Source of the DNA: Phycisphaerae bacterium | Lineage (GTDB): Bacteria; Planctomycetota; Phycisphaerae; UBA1845 | NCBI GenBank assembly: GCA_029260165.1 | Contig: JAJDDT010000084.1 | Location: forward strand, 1-64,000 | Direction of reading: 5' to 3' | Length of the DNA: 64,000 bases | Translations under genes and position numbers: made by a program | The notes under the pieces: generated by a model | Database searches by the model: none | Seen by the model: only the letters and a program-made list of their open reading frames with translations | Told to the model about the DNA's origin: nothing | Shown: positions 34,505-43,939 of the stretch, piece after piece | How the letters are laid out: every line of letters begins with the position of its first letter | How positions within the stretch are numbered: the first letter of the stretch is position 1

Positions 34505-35518
34505 CTATAGTTGCCAGTCTCTTTCGTTGATGGCGGCGACGATGCTTTCGGCCAGTTGAACGGCGGCGAGGCCGTCCTGAGCGGTGACCGGGGGTGGGGT
34601 GTTGGTGCGGACGGCGTTCAGGAAACTCTCGATTTCGGCGGTCAGGGGTTCGACGTTGGTGACGCGGATGGGTTCGACCTTGAGCATTTTTCCGAAATCG
34701 GTGTGGCTTAGCTGGGACAGGTCCTTGTAATCTTTTTCGCGGGCCATTCGGATCAGGTCGAGGTTGGCGTCCTTCTTGACGGCGAGTCCCGTCTTGTTCT
34801 GGTAATCCATGGTGAGGTAGGCGTCCGGGGAGAAGACGCGGATTCGGCGGTGGGTCTTGAGCGCGAGTCTCGAGGCGGTGAGGTTGACGACGCAGCCGTT
34901 GTCGAAACTGATGCGTGCGTTGGCGACGTCTTCGTGTGGTCCGAGGACGGCGACGCCGACCGCGTGGGTTTTGTAATTTCGCGATTGAACGAGGTTCAGG
35001 ACGATGTCGATGTCGTGGATCATCATGTCGAAGACGACGCCGATGTCCGCGCTGCGGAAGGTGAATGGACTGACGCGTTCGGTTTCGATGAAACGCGGTT
35101 TGACGTCCATGCGGTTCATGGCGAGGACGACGGGGTTGAATCGTTCGGAATGTCCGACGCTGACGATGGTGTTGGATTCGGTGGCCCAGTCGATGATTTT
35201 TTGGGCGGTGGTGCTGTCGGCGGCGATGGGTTTTTCGATGAGGACGGGGATGTTGTTTTTGATGAATGGTTCGGCGACGGTTGCGTGGTGAACGGTGGGG
35301 ACGGCGATGGTGACGGCGTCTACCTTGCCGATCAGGTCGAGGTGGTTTGTGACGGGTTTGGTTTCGGCGGACCTTGCGATTTCGGAGGCGCGGGATTCGT
35401 CGAGGTCGCAAACGGCGATGAGTTCGACGTCGGGGAGTTGGGCGTAGATGCGGGCGTGGTGTTTGCCCATGTGGCCTGCACCGATGACGGCGGTTCGGAT
35501 GACGTTTGTTTTTGGCAT
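34505..35518 (-). CDS. Gfo/Idh/MocA family oxidoreductase
   Basis: The 337-residue protein has an N-terminal Rossmann domain (AVIGAGHMGKHHARIY), the EKPIA motif whose Lys is catalytic, and the C-terminal substrate domain with DMMIHDIDIVLNL. It is the last gene of the lpxC-fabZ/lpxA run. In some bacteria a member of this family (GnnA) works with an aminotransferase (GnnB) beside lpxA to make UDP-GlcNAc3N for amide-linked lipid A. That role is an inference, since no gnnB is seen here. Confidence 0.87.
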   Translation of the reverse strand: MPKTNVIRTAVIGAGHMGKHHARIYAQLPDVELIAVCDLDESRASEIARSAETKPVTNHLDLIGKVDAVTIAVPTVHHATVAEPFIKNNIPVLIEKPIAADSTTAQKIIDWATESNTIVSVGHSERFNPVVLAMNRMDVKPRFIETERVSPFTFRSADIGVVFDMMIHDIDIVLNLVQSRNYKTHAVGVAVLGPHEDVANARISFDNGCVVNLTASRLALKTHRRIRVFSPDAYLTMDYQNKTGLAVKKDANLDLIRMAREKDYKDLSQLSHTDFGKMLKVEPIRVTNVEPLTAEIESFLNAVRTNTPPPVTAQDGLAAVQLAESIVAAINERDWQL

Positions 35519-35550
35519 TGGGTTGGGTGAACCTAACGAGGTTGGTTGGT

Positions 35551-35587
35551 GTTCGCGCCACCCACAAGGGGTGACGCTACATTGGGA
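35551..35587 (+). repeat. Interspersed hairpin repeat, family A
   Basis: GTTCGCGCCACCCACAAGGG then GTGACGCTACATTGGG. The stem is of the CACCC/GGGTG type. Confidence 0.8.
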
Positions 35588-35597
35588 AGTTGGTGGC

Positions 35598-35617
35598 GGC
35601 AGGTGCGAGCACCTGCC
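35598..35617. repeat. Perfect 9-bp hairpin
   Basis: GGCAGGTGC and GCACCTGCC pair around a two-base GA loop, between two family A repeats. A run of six T begins at 35627 on the plus strand, but no plus-strand gene ends here. Confidence 0.7.
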
Positions 35618-35670
35618 CTACAATACTTTTTTCCGGCATTACGTCGGTCGACCTTGTGGGAGTTGGTTCG

Positions 35671-35706
35671 TATTCGCGCCACCCACGAGGGGTGACGCTA
35701 CATTTG
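35671..35706 (+). repeat. Interspersed hairpin repeat, family A
   Basis: TATTCGCGCCACCCACGAGG then GGTGACGCTACATTTG. The loop has G for A; the stem is intact. Confidence 0.78.
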
Positions 35707-35730
35707 TCGACGCCGCGATCGGATGTTTTG

Positions 35731-36618
35731 TTACTCATTGCCTGTTCCGGTTTGTCTTTGCTCCCATTTTGAATCGTTGCGGAGGGCTTCGAGGTAACGA
35801 CCGTGTCGGCCGTGCTCGTAGGCGTTTATCAGGAAATTGCAGAGATAATCGACGCTCTCGTCGCGTGGTGACTCGGTTTTGATTTGGCGGATGGTGGTGA
35901 GAATGGGGACGCCTGACGAGCGTGCTTTTCGGGAGAAAAGTCGCAGGTAGGTTTTTTTGAGCGCGAGGATCTGATCTTCGGTGAATCCGCTTCGTTTAAG
36001 GCCTACGCCGTTGATCATTCGGATTTCGCTGCGTGGTCCTTTTGCGGCGACAACGATCATGAAAGGCGGGACGTCCATGGTGATGCGTGACATTCCGCCG
36101 ACGAATGCGTGCTTGCCGATGGTGACGAAATGGTGAACGCCGACGCTGCCACCGAGATTGACGTTCGACTCGACGCGGACGTGCCCGGCGAGTAGCACAT
36201 TGTTGGCGAAAACACAGTTGTCTTCGACGACACAGTCGTGGGCGATGTGGACGTTGGCGCAGAAGAGGTTGCTGTTTCCGATGCGTGTGTAGGATCCGCC
36301 GTTTGCGGTTCCCAGATGGGCGGTGACGTATTCGCGGAAGATGTTGTCGGCCCCGATTTCGAGGTAGGTGACTTCACCGCGGTATTTGAGGTCCTGTGGG
36401 GCCATCCCGATGACCGCGCCCGGGAAGAAGGTACAGTTCGGGCCGACGGTGGTGTATCCGTCGAGTGTGACGTTGTGGTGGAGCTTGCAGCCTTGGCCGA
36501 GGGAGATGTTTTTCCCAACGACGCAGAACGGTCCTATCTCGACACCCGGTTCGAGTCTGGCGCCGGGATGGACGACGGCGGATGGGTGGATGACTGGTTT
36601 TTTGAATGGTTGCTTCAC
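35731..36618 (-). CDS. lpxA: UDP-N-acetylglucosamine acyltransferase (LpxA)
   Basis: The 295-residue protein is a left-handed beta-helix of hexapeptide repeats (for example IHPSAVVHPGARLEPGVEIG), and the catalytic His127 lies in ANVHIAHDCVV. The C-terminal helical domain completes LpxA. The length is slightly above the usual 260-270. It transfers a hydroxyacyl chain from acyl-ACP to UDP-GlcNAc, the first step of lipid A synthesis. It sits 19 bases after lpxC-fabZ, consistent with one operon. Confidence 0.95.
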   Translation of the reverse strand: MKQPFKKPVIHPSAVVHPGARLEPGVEIGPFCVVGKNISLGQGCKLHHNVTLDGYTTVGPNCTFFPGAVIGMAPQDLKYRGEVTYLEIGADNIFREYVTAHLGTANGGSYTRIGNSNLFCANVHIAHDCVVEDNCVFANNVLLAGHVRVESNVNLGGSVGVHHFVTIGKHAFVGGMSRITMDVPPFMIVVAAKGPRSEIRMINGVGLKRSGFTEDQILALKKTYLRLFSRKARSSGVPILTTIRQIKTESPRDESVDYLCNFLINAYEHGRHGRYLEALRNDSKWEQRQTGTGNE

Positions 36619-36637
36619 TTGATCTGCTCGATTGGTT

Positions 36638-37957
36638 TCATGCGGTGTCGGCGTCCTTCATGGCGAAACGGATGCTTGCCTCGGCGACACGTTCGTTGGC
36701 GACGGAGGCGGAGCATTGGACATGTCCGCCCCTTGGGGTAACGCGTATCGACTCGGCGGTGAGAACGAGTTGGTCGCCGGGGTAGACGGGTCGGCGGAAT
36801 TTGACTTTGTCCAAACTCAGGAGAACGGCGATTTTTCCCTTGTGCTCGAGTTCCTGGGAAAGAAGGATGCCGCCGATTTGGGCGAGAGCCTCGATGATGA
36901 GCACGCCCGGCATGATGGGTTGTCCGGGGTAGTGTCCTTCAAAAAAAGGTTCGTTGATGGTGACGTTTTTGATGGCGACGGCGCGTTTGGTGCCTTCGAG
37001 TTCGAGGACGCGGTCGATCATCAGGAACGGGTATCGGTGTGGGAGAATGCGCTGGACGCGATGGATGCTGAGCGCGGGTGGTTCGAGCAATGAAGCGGAC
37101 AATTCGGTGGCGCGAATTTTGTCCTTGATGGCGCGGACGAGTTCGTGGTTTAGTGCGTGGCCACTCTTTCGTGCGTGGATGCGTCCGACGATGCGCTGAC
37201 CCAGGAGATAGAGATCGCCGATGAGATCGAGGATTTTGTGGCGGACGCATTCGTTTGGGAATCGGAGTTGGTTATCGATGGGGCCTTCGGGGCCGAAGAC
37301 GACGACGTCGGAGTAGGTGAGGTGTTTTCCGAGTCCTGCTTCGCGGAGCATTTCGGCTTCTCGTTCGAGGACGAATGTTCGTGCGGGTGCGATGTCGGAG
37401 ATGAAGTGTTCGGGTGTGATCTCAAGGGCGAGGATTTGTCGGCCTATGGGTCCAGAGGTTCCGTAGTCGAGGTCGTAATAGATTTCGAGGTTTTGGGTGT
37501 CCGGGTCGAGGGGGGGCAGTGCAATGAGTTCTGCGTCGCCGTCTGTGACACGAATCACGTCGGTGATGAGGTAGTCGTTTCTTTTGGCGGATTGCTCGCA
37601 GATTCCTGCTTTCCGGAGTGATTCGACGTATGGCATTGAACTGCCGTCGACGGCGGGCAGTTCATCGCCGGTGAGTTCGATTTCGAGGTTGTCGATGCCG
37701 AGTCCCGCGCAGGCGCTCATGCAGTGTTCGATGGTTTCGATGGTGACGGTGCCGTTGCGGAGGGAGGTTCGTCGTGCCCTCTTGGAAACGTTTTCGACGT
37801 GGGCGGCGAGACGGACGGGTTTTGCCTGATCGACGCGGACGAACGTGATTCCTGAATATGGGGCGGCGGGTGTAAAACGGACGGTCGATTCGACGCCGGT
37901 GAACAGGCCTCTACCGGAAACTTCGACAGGATTTTCGATGGTCCGCTGTACGCTCAT
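36638..37957 (-). CDS. lpxC: LpxC-FabZ fusion: UDP-3-O-acyl-GlcNAc deacetylase and hydroxyacyl-ACP dehydratase
   Basis: ATG 37957 gives 439 residues; the open frame upstream to 38095 is charged and unlike LpxC. LpxC occupies about 1-285: EHCMSAC (zinc His79), the substrate-side LTGDELPAVDGSS, and RHKILDLIGD with KSGHALNHE (His240, Asp244, His267). FabZ occupies about 300-439: LPHRYPFLMIDR (catalytic His307) and PGVLIIEALAQ (Glu356). One polypeptide thus deacetylates the lipid A precursor and dehydrates hydroxyacyl-ACP. The same fusion is known from Bacteroidota and relatives. Confidence 0.95.
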   Translation of the reverse strand: MSVQRTIENPVEVSGRGLFTGVESTVRFTPAAPYSGITFVRVDQAKPVRLAAHVENVSKRARRTSLRNGTVTIETIEHCMSACAGLGIDNLEIELTGDELPAVDGSSMPYVESLRKAGICEQSAKRNDYLITDVIRVTDGDAELIALPPLDPDTQNLEIYYDLDYGTSGPIGRQILALEITPEHFISDIAPARTFVLEREAEMLREAGLGKHLTYSDVVVFGPEGPIDNQLRFPNECVRHKILDLIGDLYLLGQRIVGRIHARKSGHALNHELVRAIKDKIRATELSASLLEPPALSIHRVQRILPHRYPFLMIDRVLELEGTKRAVAIKNVTINEPFFEGHYPGQPIMPGVLIIEALAQIGGILLSQELEHKGKIAVLLSLDKVKFRRPVYPGDQLVLTAESIRVTPRGGHVQCSASVANERVAEASIRFAMKDADTA

Positions 37958-38174
37958 GTTGCGTGTCCTGCCCTTTTGATCAACGTTTTGGTCTTCGCGC
38001 GGAGCGGCGTACGAAGCTGCTCGATTTCGGTGACCATGTGCGTTTGTCGGGGCAACCTTTGTCGTGTCGGTGGTATTATGGCGGATTTTGTGCATGAGAT
38101 CAATTGTGTTGAGCGGAGTAGCGTGATGCTGAAAAATCCATAACGTTTGGAGTTACAATTGGTTACAAGCTGAT

Positions 38175-38780
38175 TTATTTTGAGCCTTTCTTGTTTGGCG
38201 TCCTTGTGAGCGAGGCAGCGCCGCCTGCTTTTTCGTATCGCTCTTCGAGCCTGGCGAGGATTGGCTGAGTAAGGTCGATGCGATTGTCGGCGTAAAGAAC
38301 GGTGCGCAGGAGGATTTGCTGTTTCATGGCGGTTGAGTCGGGTGCGTCTTCGTCGATGTCGCTGTAGGTGAGTACGAGTGCGAGGCCTCTTTCTTTTGCT
38401 ACTTCCGCGATGGCATCCTGGACGCTTTGATAGACTTTTCGGAGCCAGTTTTTGTGCTCCTGTTTGAGGCGTTGTTCCCAGATGTCGAGCCAACCCTTGA
38501 ATTTGTACTGTTCGATTGCGAATTCCTCTTCACGCTGGATGTAGTCGTCTGAGCCTGGTTTGAACTGGGCGAGTTGTTTTCCCCTGGATTCGAGTTCTTT
38601 TCGTTTTTCTTCCGCGAGGGTCTGGAATTCCTTGTTGCGTGATTCGAAGACCTGTTCGAGATCGCGCGTCATGCGGTAGTTGTCGAAAACGTGGGTGAGA
38701 TTGCATACGGCAATCTGTTGTTGTGTTGCGCCCTGAGCTGGGACGGTTGCCAGCGTGAGTGTCATTATGGTTGTGAGCAT
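38175..38780 (-). CDS. ompH: OmpH/Skp family periplasmic chaperone
   Basis: The 201-residue protein has a short signal peptide, then a Skp-type core with the typical VFDNYRMTRDLEQVF start, a long charged coiled coil (about 45-115) and KERGLALVLTYSD near the end. Skp delivers outer-membrane proteins to the Bam complex. It lies 119 bases downstream of bamA and upstream of lpxC-fabZ, an order found in many Gram-negatives. The final Lys/Arg/Thr-rich tail is unusual. Confidence 0.88.
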   Translation of the reverse strand: MLTTIMTLTLATVPAQGATQQQIAVCNLTHVFDNYRMTRDLEQVFESRNKEFQTLAEEKRKELESRGKQLAQFKPGSDDYIQREEEFAIEQYKFKGWLDIWEQRLKQEHKNWLRKVYQSVQDAIAEVAKERGLALVLTYSDIDEDAPDSTAMKQQILLRTVLYADNRIDLTQPILARLEERYEKAGGAASLTRTPNKKGSK

Positions 38781-38899
38781 TTTTGATTGTCTCCTTTGTT
38801 TTTCGTACGGTCGGAATGCATTGTCACCGAATGCGGAAAATGGGCAAGGTATATCGTTGTTCCGGTCGGTTTTGCTGATGGGATTCGCTGTGCGAAGCG

Positions 38900-41221
38900 T
38901 CAGAAAACGCGACCGATGAAGAAATTGATCACGCGTTCGTCGTCGCCTGGTCCTGTGGAGACGGGGAACGCGAAGTCCACCTCAATCGGAAGAGGTCCGA
39001 AAAGGTCGATCGTGAATCGAACGCCGACACCGACGGCGGCGCGCCAGTCCCTGATGCTGAAGCTCTCTTCGACCGTTCCCATGTCGGTGAAGACGACGCC
39101 TCTGAGAACGTCGCCGAGCATTGGGAAGGAGTATTCGAGGTTTGTCGTGAGGAGGAAATCTCCGCCGATGGGGTCGTCGCGAAGTCCGCCGCGAGGTCCG
39201 ACGCCTCTGAAATCGAACCCCCGGATGGACCCGATGCCGCCTGCGTAGAATTTTTCGTAAACCGGTGCGTTGCCGAGGATGGCCCCCAGGTCAATGTTGA
39301 AGGAGATGACTGATTTTCGATCCTGCTCGTCAATTTTGACGGTGTGGTGCTTCGTATAGCTGACGCGTAGTTTCCCGAAATTGAAATCACCGACGAACTG
39401 CTCGAAGTTGATGGAGGTGCGGTCGCCTTCGGATGGGAGAAGTCGGCTGTCGGTTCGATCGCGAATGACGGTGGTTTTGACGGAGGTGAGAATGGCGTCG
39501 TCTGCGGAATCGCGGATGGAGCGATCGTCGAAGAGGTCGGCGTCCTTGAGCTGTACATGCTCGACCCGGAAGGCGATTTCGCCATACCAGTCCTTGAACC
39601 ATTGCCTGTCGGTGAGTCCGTGCCTGAGCTTCTTTCCAAAGCTGGCGATGGAGCCTGTGCGTTGCTCGCGATAGTCCTCGCGTGAGCGGGTGAAGTGGTA
39701 CAGACTGAAATCAAAGCGTAACGGGCGATCGAAGAGGTAGCTCTCGGTGAAATCGAGTCGGAATCGGTTGAGGTCTGTTCCGGGTTGGAGTTCGAGCCGT
39801 AAGCGTTGTCCCGCACCGCGGAACGATCGCCCCTTGATGAATTCCTCGAGGTTTCGCGGGGTGTCGAAGATGTCGAAGTTGTTGGTCTGGAAGAGGATGT
39901 TTCCGACGAGGCCGCTGTCTGAGGTGACGCCGAATCCAAAGATGAAATCGGCTCTGCTTTCGGACTCGGTGACGTCGACGATGATATTTCGGACGCCCGG
40001 GTTTTGGCCGACGGGGGTAAGGGTGACGCGATCGAATATTTTTGATTCGACGAGTTTCTGTTGGGCTTCGCGTGCTTTGGTGGTGTCGTAGAGTTGTCCC
40101 GGGTACAGCTCGAGGACACGGCGGATGGCGCGGTCCTGGGTGGTGCTGTTGCCTCTGATCACAATTCGCCCGACGGTGACCTGTTCGCCTTCTGAGATAT
40201 TAAAGGTGACACGGACAAGGCCCGGTTCGGTTGAGAAGACGTGCGAGACATTGACGCGTGCGTCGATGAAACCGTTTTCGCCGAGGGCGGATTCGATGGC
40301 CTGGGTGTCGGAATCGACGGTGGGTTGCTTGTAGTATGATTGCCTGCCGGACTTGATTTTTCCCCGGAGTTGGTCGTCGTTGAAGAATACGCAGCCCTTG
40401 AATTCGATGGACTCGATCCTGTAGCGGTGGCCTTCGGAGATGACGAAGACGAGGTGGAGGTCGCCGGTGTTTTTGCCCTGATCGACGCGGTAGCTGACGC
40501 GTGCGTCGAGGAATCCCTTGTCGCGGTAGTAGCGACGGATGGCGGCTGCGTCACCCTCGACAACGTCTTCGTCGAAAATACCTGTGCGGATAATCCACAG
40601 TGCGGTGTTTGACCTGATTTGCTTGAAAAGCTCGCGTCGTGAGATGGTGTTTCGGCCTTCGAAGATGATTTTTCGAAGGCGGACGCGCGGGCCTTCCTCG
40701 ATCTTGTATATCAGGTGTCCTGTTTTCCGGACGGCGTCGTGGTCGACTTCGATTTTCGCGTGGGCGTAACCTCTTTCGCGATACAGCTCGCGGATGTTGT
40801 CGGTTCCCTCGCGAACGGAGAACGCGTCGTACCGGTCGCCCTGGTCGATGGGGACCTCGCCGCGCAGGGCAACTCTGGTGATGTCGCCGTTACCTTCAAA
40901 GCTGATGGACTCGATGGTGGGTCGTTCGCGGAGGATGAAGGTAACGCGTCTGCCCTGGTTCGTATTTGCCACCTCCGTTGTGACAGCGAGGAATCGGCCT
41001 GTGCGCATGAGGCGGACGATGTCTTCGTCAATGGTGGATTGACTGAACGGTTGGCCTGGTTTCGTGCGGATGGCGTTTTCGAGGACCGAGACGGGGGTTC
41101 GTTGGTTGTCCTGGAACGTGACCTCGGCGACGACGTCTGCCGGTTGAGCACTGACAAGCGAGGCTGACCCCAAAAGCCATAGACAGCAGGCCACGGTGAA
41201 ACTGAAGTACACTGATTTCAA
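38900..41221 (-). CDS. bamA: Outer membrane protein assembly factor BamA
   Basis: The 773-residue product has a signal peptide, about five POTRA domains (residues 30-425; for example GYAHAKIEVDHDAV, KGFLDARVSYRVD, NGFIDARVNV) and an Omp85 beta-barrel (about 440-773). GGIGSIRGFDFRGVGPR is the RGF loop, and the chain ends in the C-terminal Phe typical of outer-membrane proteins. It inserts beta-barrels into the outer membrane, which together with the lipid A genes shows that the cell is diderm. The start appears to be TTG 41221. Confidence 0.95.
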   Translation of the reverse strand: MKSVYFSFTVACCLWLLGSASLVSAQPADVVAEVTFQDNQRTPVSVLENAIRTKPGQPFSQSTIDEDIVRLMRTGRFLAVTTEVANTNQGRRVTFILRERPTIESISFEGNGDITRVALRGEVPIDQGDRYDAFSVREGTDNIRELYRERGYAHAKIEVDHDAVRKTGHLIYKIEEGPRVRLRKIIFEGRNTISRRELFKQIRSNTALWIIRTGIFDEDVVEGDAAAIRRYYRDKGFLDARVSYRVDQGKNTGDLHLVFVISEGHRYRIESIEFKGCVFFNDDQLRGKIKSGRQSYYKQPTVDSDTQAIESALGENGFIDARVNVSHVFSTEPGLVRVTFNISEGEQVTVGRIVIRGNSTTQDRAIRRVLELYPGQLYDTTKAREAQQKLVESKIFDRVTLTPVGQNPGVRNIIVDVTESESRADFIFGFGVTSDSGLVGNILFQTNNFDIFDTPRNLEEFIKGRSFRGAGQRLRLELQPGTDLNRFRLDFTESYLFDRPLRFDFSLYHFTRSREDYREQRTGSIASFGKKLRHGLTDRQWFKDWYGEIAFRVEHVQLKDADLFDDRSIRDSADDAILTSVKTTVIRDRTDSRLLPSEGDRTSINFEQFVGDFNFGKLRVSYTKHHTVKIDEQDRKSVISFNIDLGAILGNAPVYEKFYAGGIGSIRGFDFRGVGPRGGLRDDPIGGDFLLTTNLEYSFPMLGDVLRGVVFTDMGTVEESFSIRDWRAAVGVGVRFTIDLFGPLPIEVDFAFPVSTGPGDDERVINFFIGRVF

Positions 41222-41360
41222 GAACTCGCACCTGTATCGACGGGTGGTTTTGTTGGCCGACGGCGATCGAGAGATTGCGGTCGGTCTGTTACCGCGCGGG
41301 CGTCAATATAACGGTGGTGTGTGACGGGGGCAATAACGTGTTGGGCTGGGGACAGGTTGA

Positions 41361-42779
41361 TCAGAACGGAGTGTTGTCGCCTGATGGGGCGTACTCCGGT
41401 GGTACGGGGGCGGTGCTGAGGTTGGAGAACCTTGTGAGTTGTTTGTTGAATTGTAGTCTGACGGTATCAGTTGGTCCGTTGCGTTGCTTGGCGATGATGA
41501 TTTCGGCGAGGCCCTGGTGATCGATATTCTCGGGGTTGTAGTATTCCTCGCGGTGGATAAGCAGGATGACGTCGGCGTCCTGTTCGAGTGCGCCGGATTC
41601 GCGCAGGTCAGACATGCGTGGTCGATTGCCCTGTCTGCCTTCTGCCTGGCGATTGAGCTGGGCCATTGCGATGACGGGGATATTGAGTTCGCGACCGATG
41701 GCTTTTAGCCCCCGGCTGATGACGGTGATTTCCTGTTGTCTGCCGTCGCAACCGGGTGCGTGCATGAGCTGGATGTAGTCGACGAAGATGGCTTTGAGGT
41801 CGTGTTGGCGTGCGAGTCGTCGGACTTTTGCGCGGAGTTCGAGGATGCTCATGCCCGGGGTGTCGTCGACGAGGAACGGGGCGTTGGCGAGTTCATCGCA
41901 GACAATGCCGAGCTGATATTTGTCTTCCTCGGTGAGCATGCCCTTGCGGAACCGGTGGGAGTCGATGCGACCTCGGCTGCAGAGAATACGCTGGGCGACC
42001 TGCTGATTTCCCATTTCCATGGAGAAGAAAACGACGGGCATATTTTCGTTTGCCGAGGCGTATTCGGCCATGGTGAGTCCGAGGGCGGTTTTGCCCATCG
42101 AGGGTCGCCCTGCGATGATGACGAAATCTCCGGGCTGGAAACCGCAGGTGAGGTCGTCAAGCTCGGTGAACCCGGTCGGCAAACCGGTGATAAACTTGTC
42201 CTGGCCTTGCTGGATTTTGTCGTAAAGGCTGGTGACGAGAACCTTGAGTTGTGAAGCTTGGCGGGTGATGCGACGTTCGGTGACCCTGAAGAATTTTTGT
42301 TCAGCCTGGTCGATGAGATCGTTTGCGGGTTGGTTGTCTGCGTAGGCGATTTTGCCGATTTCGCCGGTGCACTGGATGATGTCACGAAGGAGGCCTTTGT
42401 CGCGGACGATTTGCGCGTAGTGGTCTGCGTTGGCAGCGCTGGGAACGCTTTCTGCGAGGGAGACGAGGTATTCGACGCCGCCTACCTTGTCGAGTGCACC
42501 TCGGCGGAGGAGTTCGTCACGGGTGGTGACGAGGTCGATCTCGCTGTTGGCATCGTACATATCGATGACGGTTTTGAAGAGTTCCTGATGATCGATCTTG
42601 TAGAACCAGCGGAACTCGTCCTGGGTGATGATGGGGAGAATCGAGCCTATTGCGTCGCGGTCGATGAGCATGGAGCCGAGCAAAGCCATCTCGGCTTCAA
42701 TGCTTTGAGGGGGAATTGGCGCGTGCGCGGGCAAACCGCTGTTCTGATGTGCGTGGATACCATCCATTGCGGGGTGCAT
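41361..42779 (-). CDS. dnaB: Replicative DNA helicase DnaB
   Basis: The 472-residue protein has the DnaB N-terminal helical domain (SIEAEMALLGSMLIDRDAIG) and the RecA-like C-terminal domain with Walker A in GRPSMGKTAL, Walker B in IFVDYIQLM and the RESGALEQDADVI motif. It unwinds DNA at the replication fork. It follows rplI with 61 bases between them, completing the classic rpsF-ssb-rplI-dnaB order. Confidence 0.96.
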   Translation of the reverse strand: MHPAMDGIHAHQNSGLPAHAPIPPQSIEAEMALLGSMLIDRDAIGSILPIITQDEFRWFYKIDHQELFKTVIDMYDANSEIDLVTTRDELLRRGALDKVGGVEYLVSLAESVPSAANADHYAQIVRDKGLLRDIIQCTGEIGKIAYADNQPANDLIDQAEQKFFRVTERRITRQASQLKVLVTSLYDKIQQGQDKFITGLPTGFTELDDLTCGFQPGDFVIIAGRPSMGKTALGLTMAEYASANENMPVVFFSMEMGNQQVAQRILCSRGRIDSHRFRKGMLTEEDKYQLGIVCDELANAPFLVDDTPGMSILELRAKVRRLARQHDLKAIFVDYIQLMHAPGCDGRQQEITVISRGLKAIGRELNIPVIAMAQLNRQAEGRQGNRPRMSDLRESGALEQDADVILLIHREEYYNPENIDHQGLAEIIIAKQRNGPTDTVRLQFNKQLTRFSNLSTAPVPPEYAPSGDNTPF

Positions 42780-42840
42780 CCTTGCCTTGTTGCATCAAGT
42801 GTGGGTTGAGGCACATGGTTGCGCCTCAACCACACGACGG

Positions 42841-43374
42841 TTATTCGTTATCGTTATCGTTATCGTTGTAGCGATCGTTGTCCTGGTAGCGATCGTCTTC
42901 GTCGCGTTCCTCGTCTTCGCTTTCACTGGCCTGCGAACGCACGACCCATACCTTGACCTCGGCTTTGATGTCGTCGGTGAATCGGACGGTGGCGGTGACG
43001 GTGTCGACGCGGCGAATCGGTTCGGACAGGATGATGCAGGAGACATCGACCTCGTGTCCTTCGTCGCGAAGAGCGGAAGCGACTTCGCGCGGTCCGACCG
43101 AACCATAGAGGACGCCTTCCGCGTTGGCGGCGGCGGAGATGGTCACCTCGACGTCGCGGATTTTCTCCGCTTGTTGCTGCATCGCCTCGATGCGCAGGCG
43201 TCGTCGTTCTTCGGCTTTCTTGCGGTCCTCAGCGAGCATTTTCATGTTGGAATCGGTGGCGGCGACGGCGAGGTTTTGCGGCAGCAGGTAGTTGCGACCA
43301 TAACCGGTTTTGACGTCGACCACATCGCCAACGATGCCGAGGTGCGAAATATCTTTTTTCAGAAGCAGTTTCAT
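42841..43374 (-). CDS. rplI: 50S ribosomal protein L9 with acidic repeat tail
   Basis: The 177-residue protein starts MKLLLKKDISHLGIVGDVVDVKTGYGRNYLLP, which is the L9 signature, and carries the C-terminal domain (residues about 80-150). The last 25 residues form a non-canonical tail of Asp/Glu/Asn/Arg/Tyr repeats ending DNDNDNE, encoded partly by a hexanucleotide repeat. L9 stabilises tRNA on the ribosome. It is part of the rpsF-ssb-rplI-dnaB operon. Confidence 0.95.
   Translation of the reverse strand: MKLLLKKDISHLGIVGDVVDVKTGYGRNYLLPQNLAVAATDSNMKMLAEDRKKAEERRRLRIEAMQQQAEKIRDVEVTISAAANAEGVLYGSVGPREVASALRDEGHEVDVSCIILSEPIRRVDTVTATVRFTDDIKAEVKVWVVRSQASESEDEERDEDDRYQDNDRYNDNDNDNE
42846..42869. 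repeat. Hexanucleotide repeat in the rplI 3' end
   Basis: Three exact CGTTAT units followed by one variant (CGTTGT) encode alternating Asn-Asp residues at the end of L9 on the minus strand. Confidence 0.9.
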
Positions 43375-43444
43375 TGTGTTTGACCTTTACTCACTGGGCC
43401 GGTTCGTCTCGGCGTCATCCAAATCGTTTCTTTGTCATCCCCGA

Positions 43445-43924
43445 TTAAAAGGGTACGTCCGGTGCGCCCGGATTGGCGAAATCCGGTGCTCCGGATGGCT
43501 GATTTCCCTGGTCCGGGACGCTTTGCGGTTGGCCCGCGGGTTGTTGCTGGGGGGCGTGTGCGTACGAGCCGCCTGATTCTCCACCGTCGCGTGGTCCGCC
43601 GAGGAACTGAAAGTTGTCAACGACGACGTAATGTTTGCTGCGTTTTTGACCTTCCGGACTTGTCCAGGTGTCATATTGCAGTCGGCCTTCGACCAGGATC
43701 GGTCGACCTTTGCGCAGGTATTGGTTGATTACCTCGCCGGTTTTGGACCATGCGGTACAATCGACGAACATGGTTTCTTCGCGTTTGGTGTTGGTCTGGC
43801 GATCGTTCCAGGTCCGGTTCACCGCCAGGCCGAACTTGCACACGGGGGTGTTGGATGCGGTGTAGGAAAGCTCGGGGTCCCGTGTGAGATTTCCAGCCAG
43901 GATAATGCGATTGAAATTGGCCAT
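43445..43924 (-). CDS. ssb: Single-stranded DNA-binding protein (SSB)
   Basis: The 159-residue protein has an OB-fold DNA-binding domain (FNRIILAGNLTRDPELSYT, YLRKGRPILVEGRL), a Gln/Gly/Pro-rich linker and a C-terminal tip DVPF like the partner-binding DDDIPF of SSB. It protects single-stranded DNA and recruits repair and replication proteins. It lies between rpsF and rplI with short spacers. Confidence 0.95.
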   Translation of the reverse strand: MANFNRIILAGNLTRDPELSYTASNTPVCKFGLAVNRTWNDRQTNTKREETMFVDCTAWSKTGEVINQYLRKGRPILVEGRLQYDTWTSPEGQKRSKHYVVVDNFQFLGGPRDGGESGGSYAHAPQQQPAGQPQSVPDQGNQPSGAPDFANPGAPDVPF

Positions 43925-43939
43925 GATCGTTGTTGTCCG

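Noticed and set aside
34272-35567. 431-residue minus-strand frame over the oxidoreductase gene
   Set aside because: The product is an Arg/His/Pro-rich string without motifs, in a shifted frame relative to the clear Gfo/Idh gene on the same strand.
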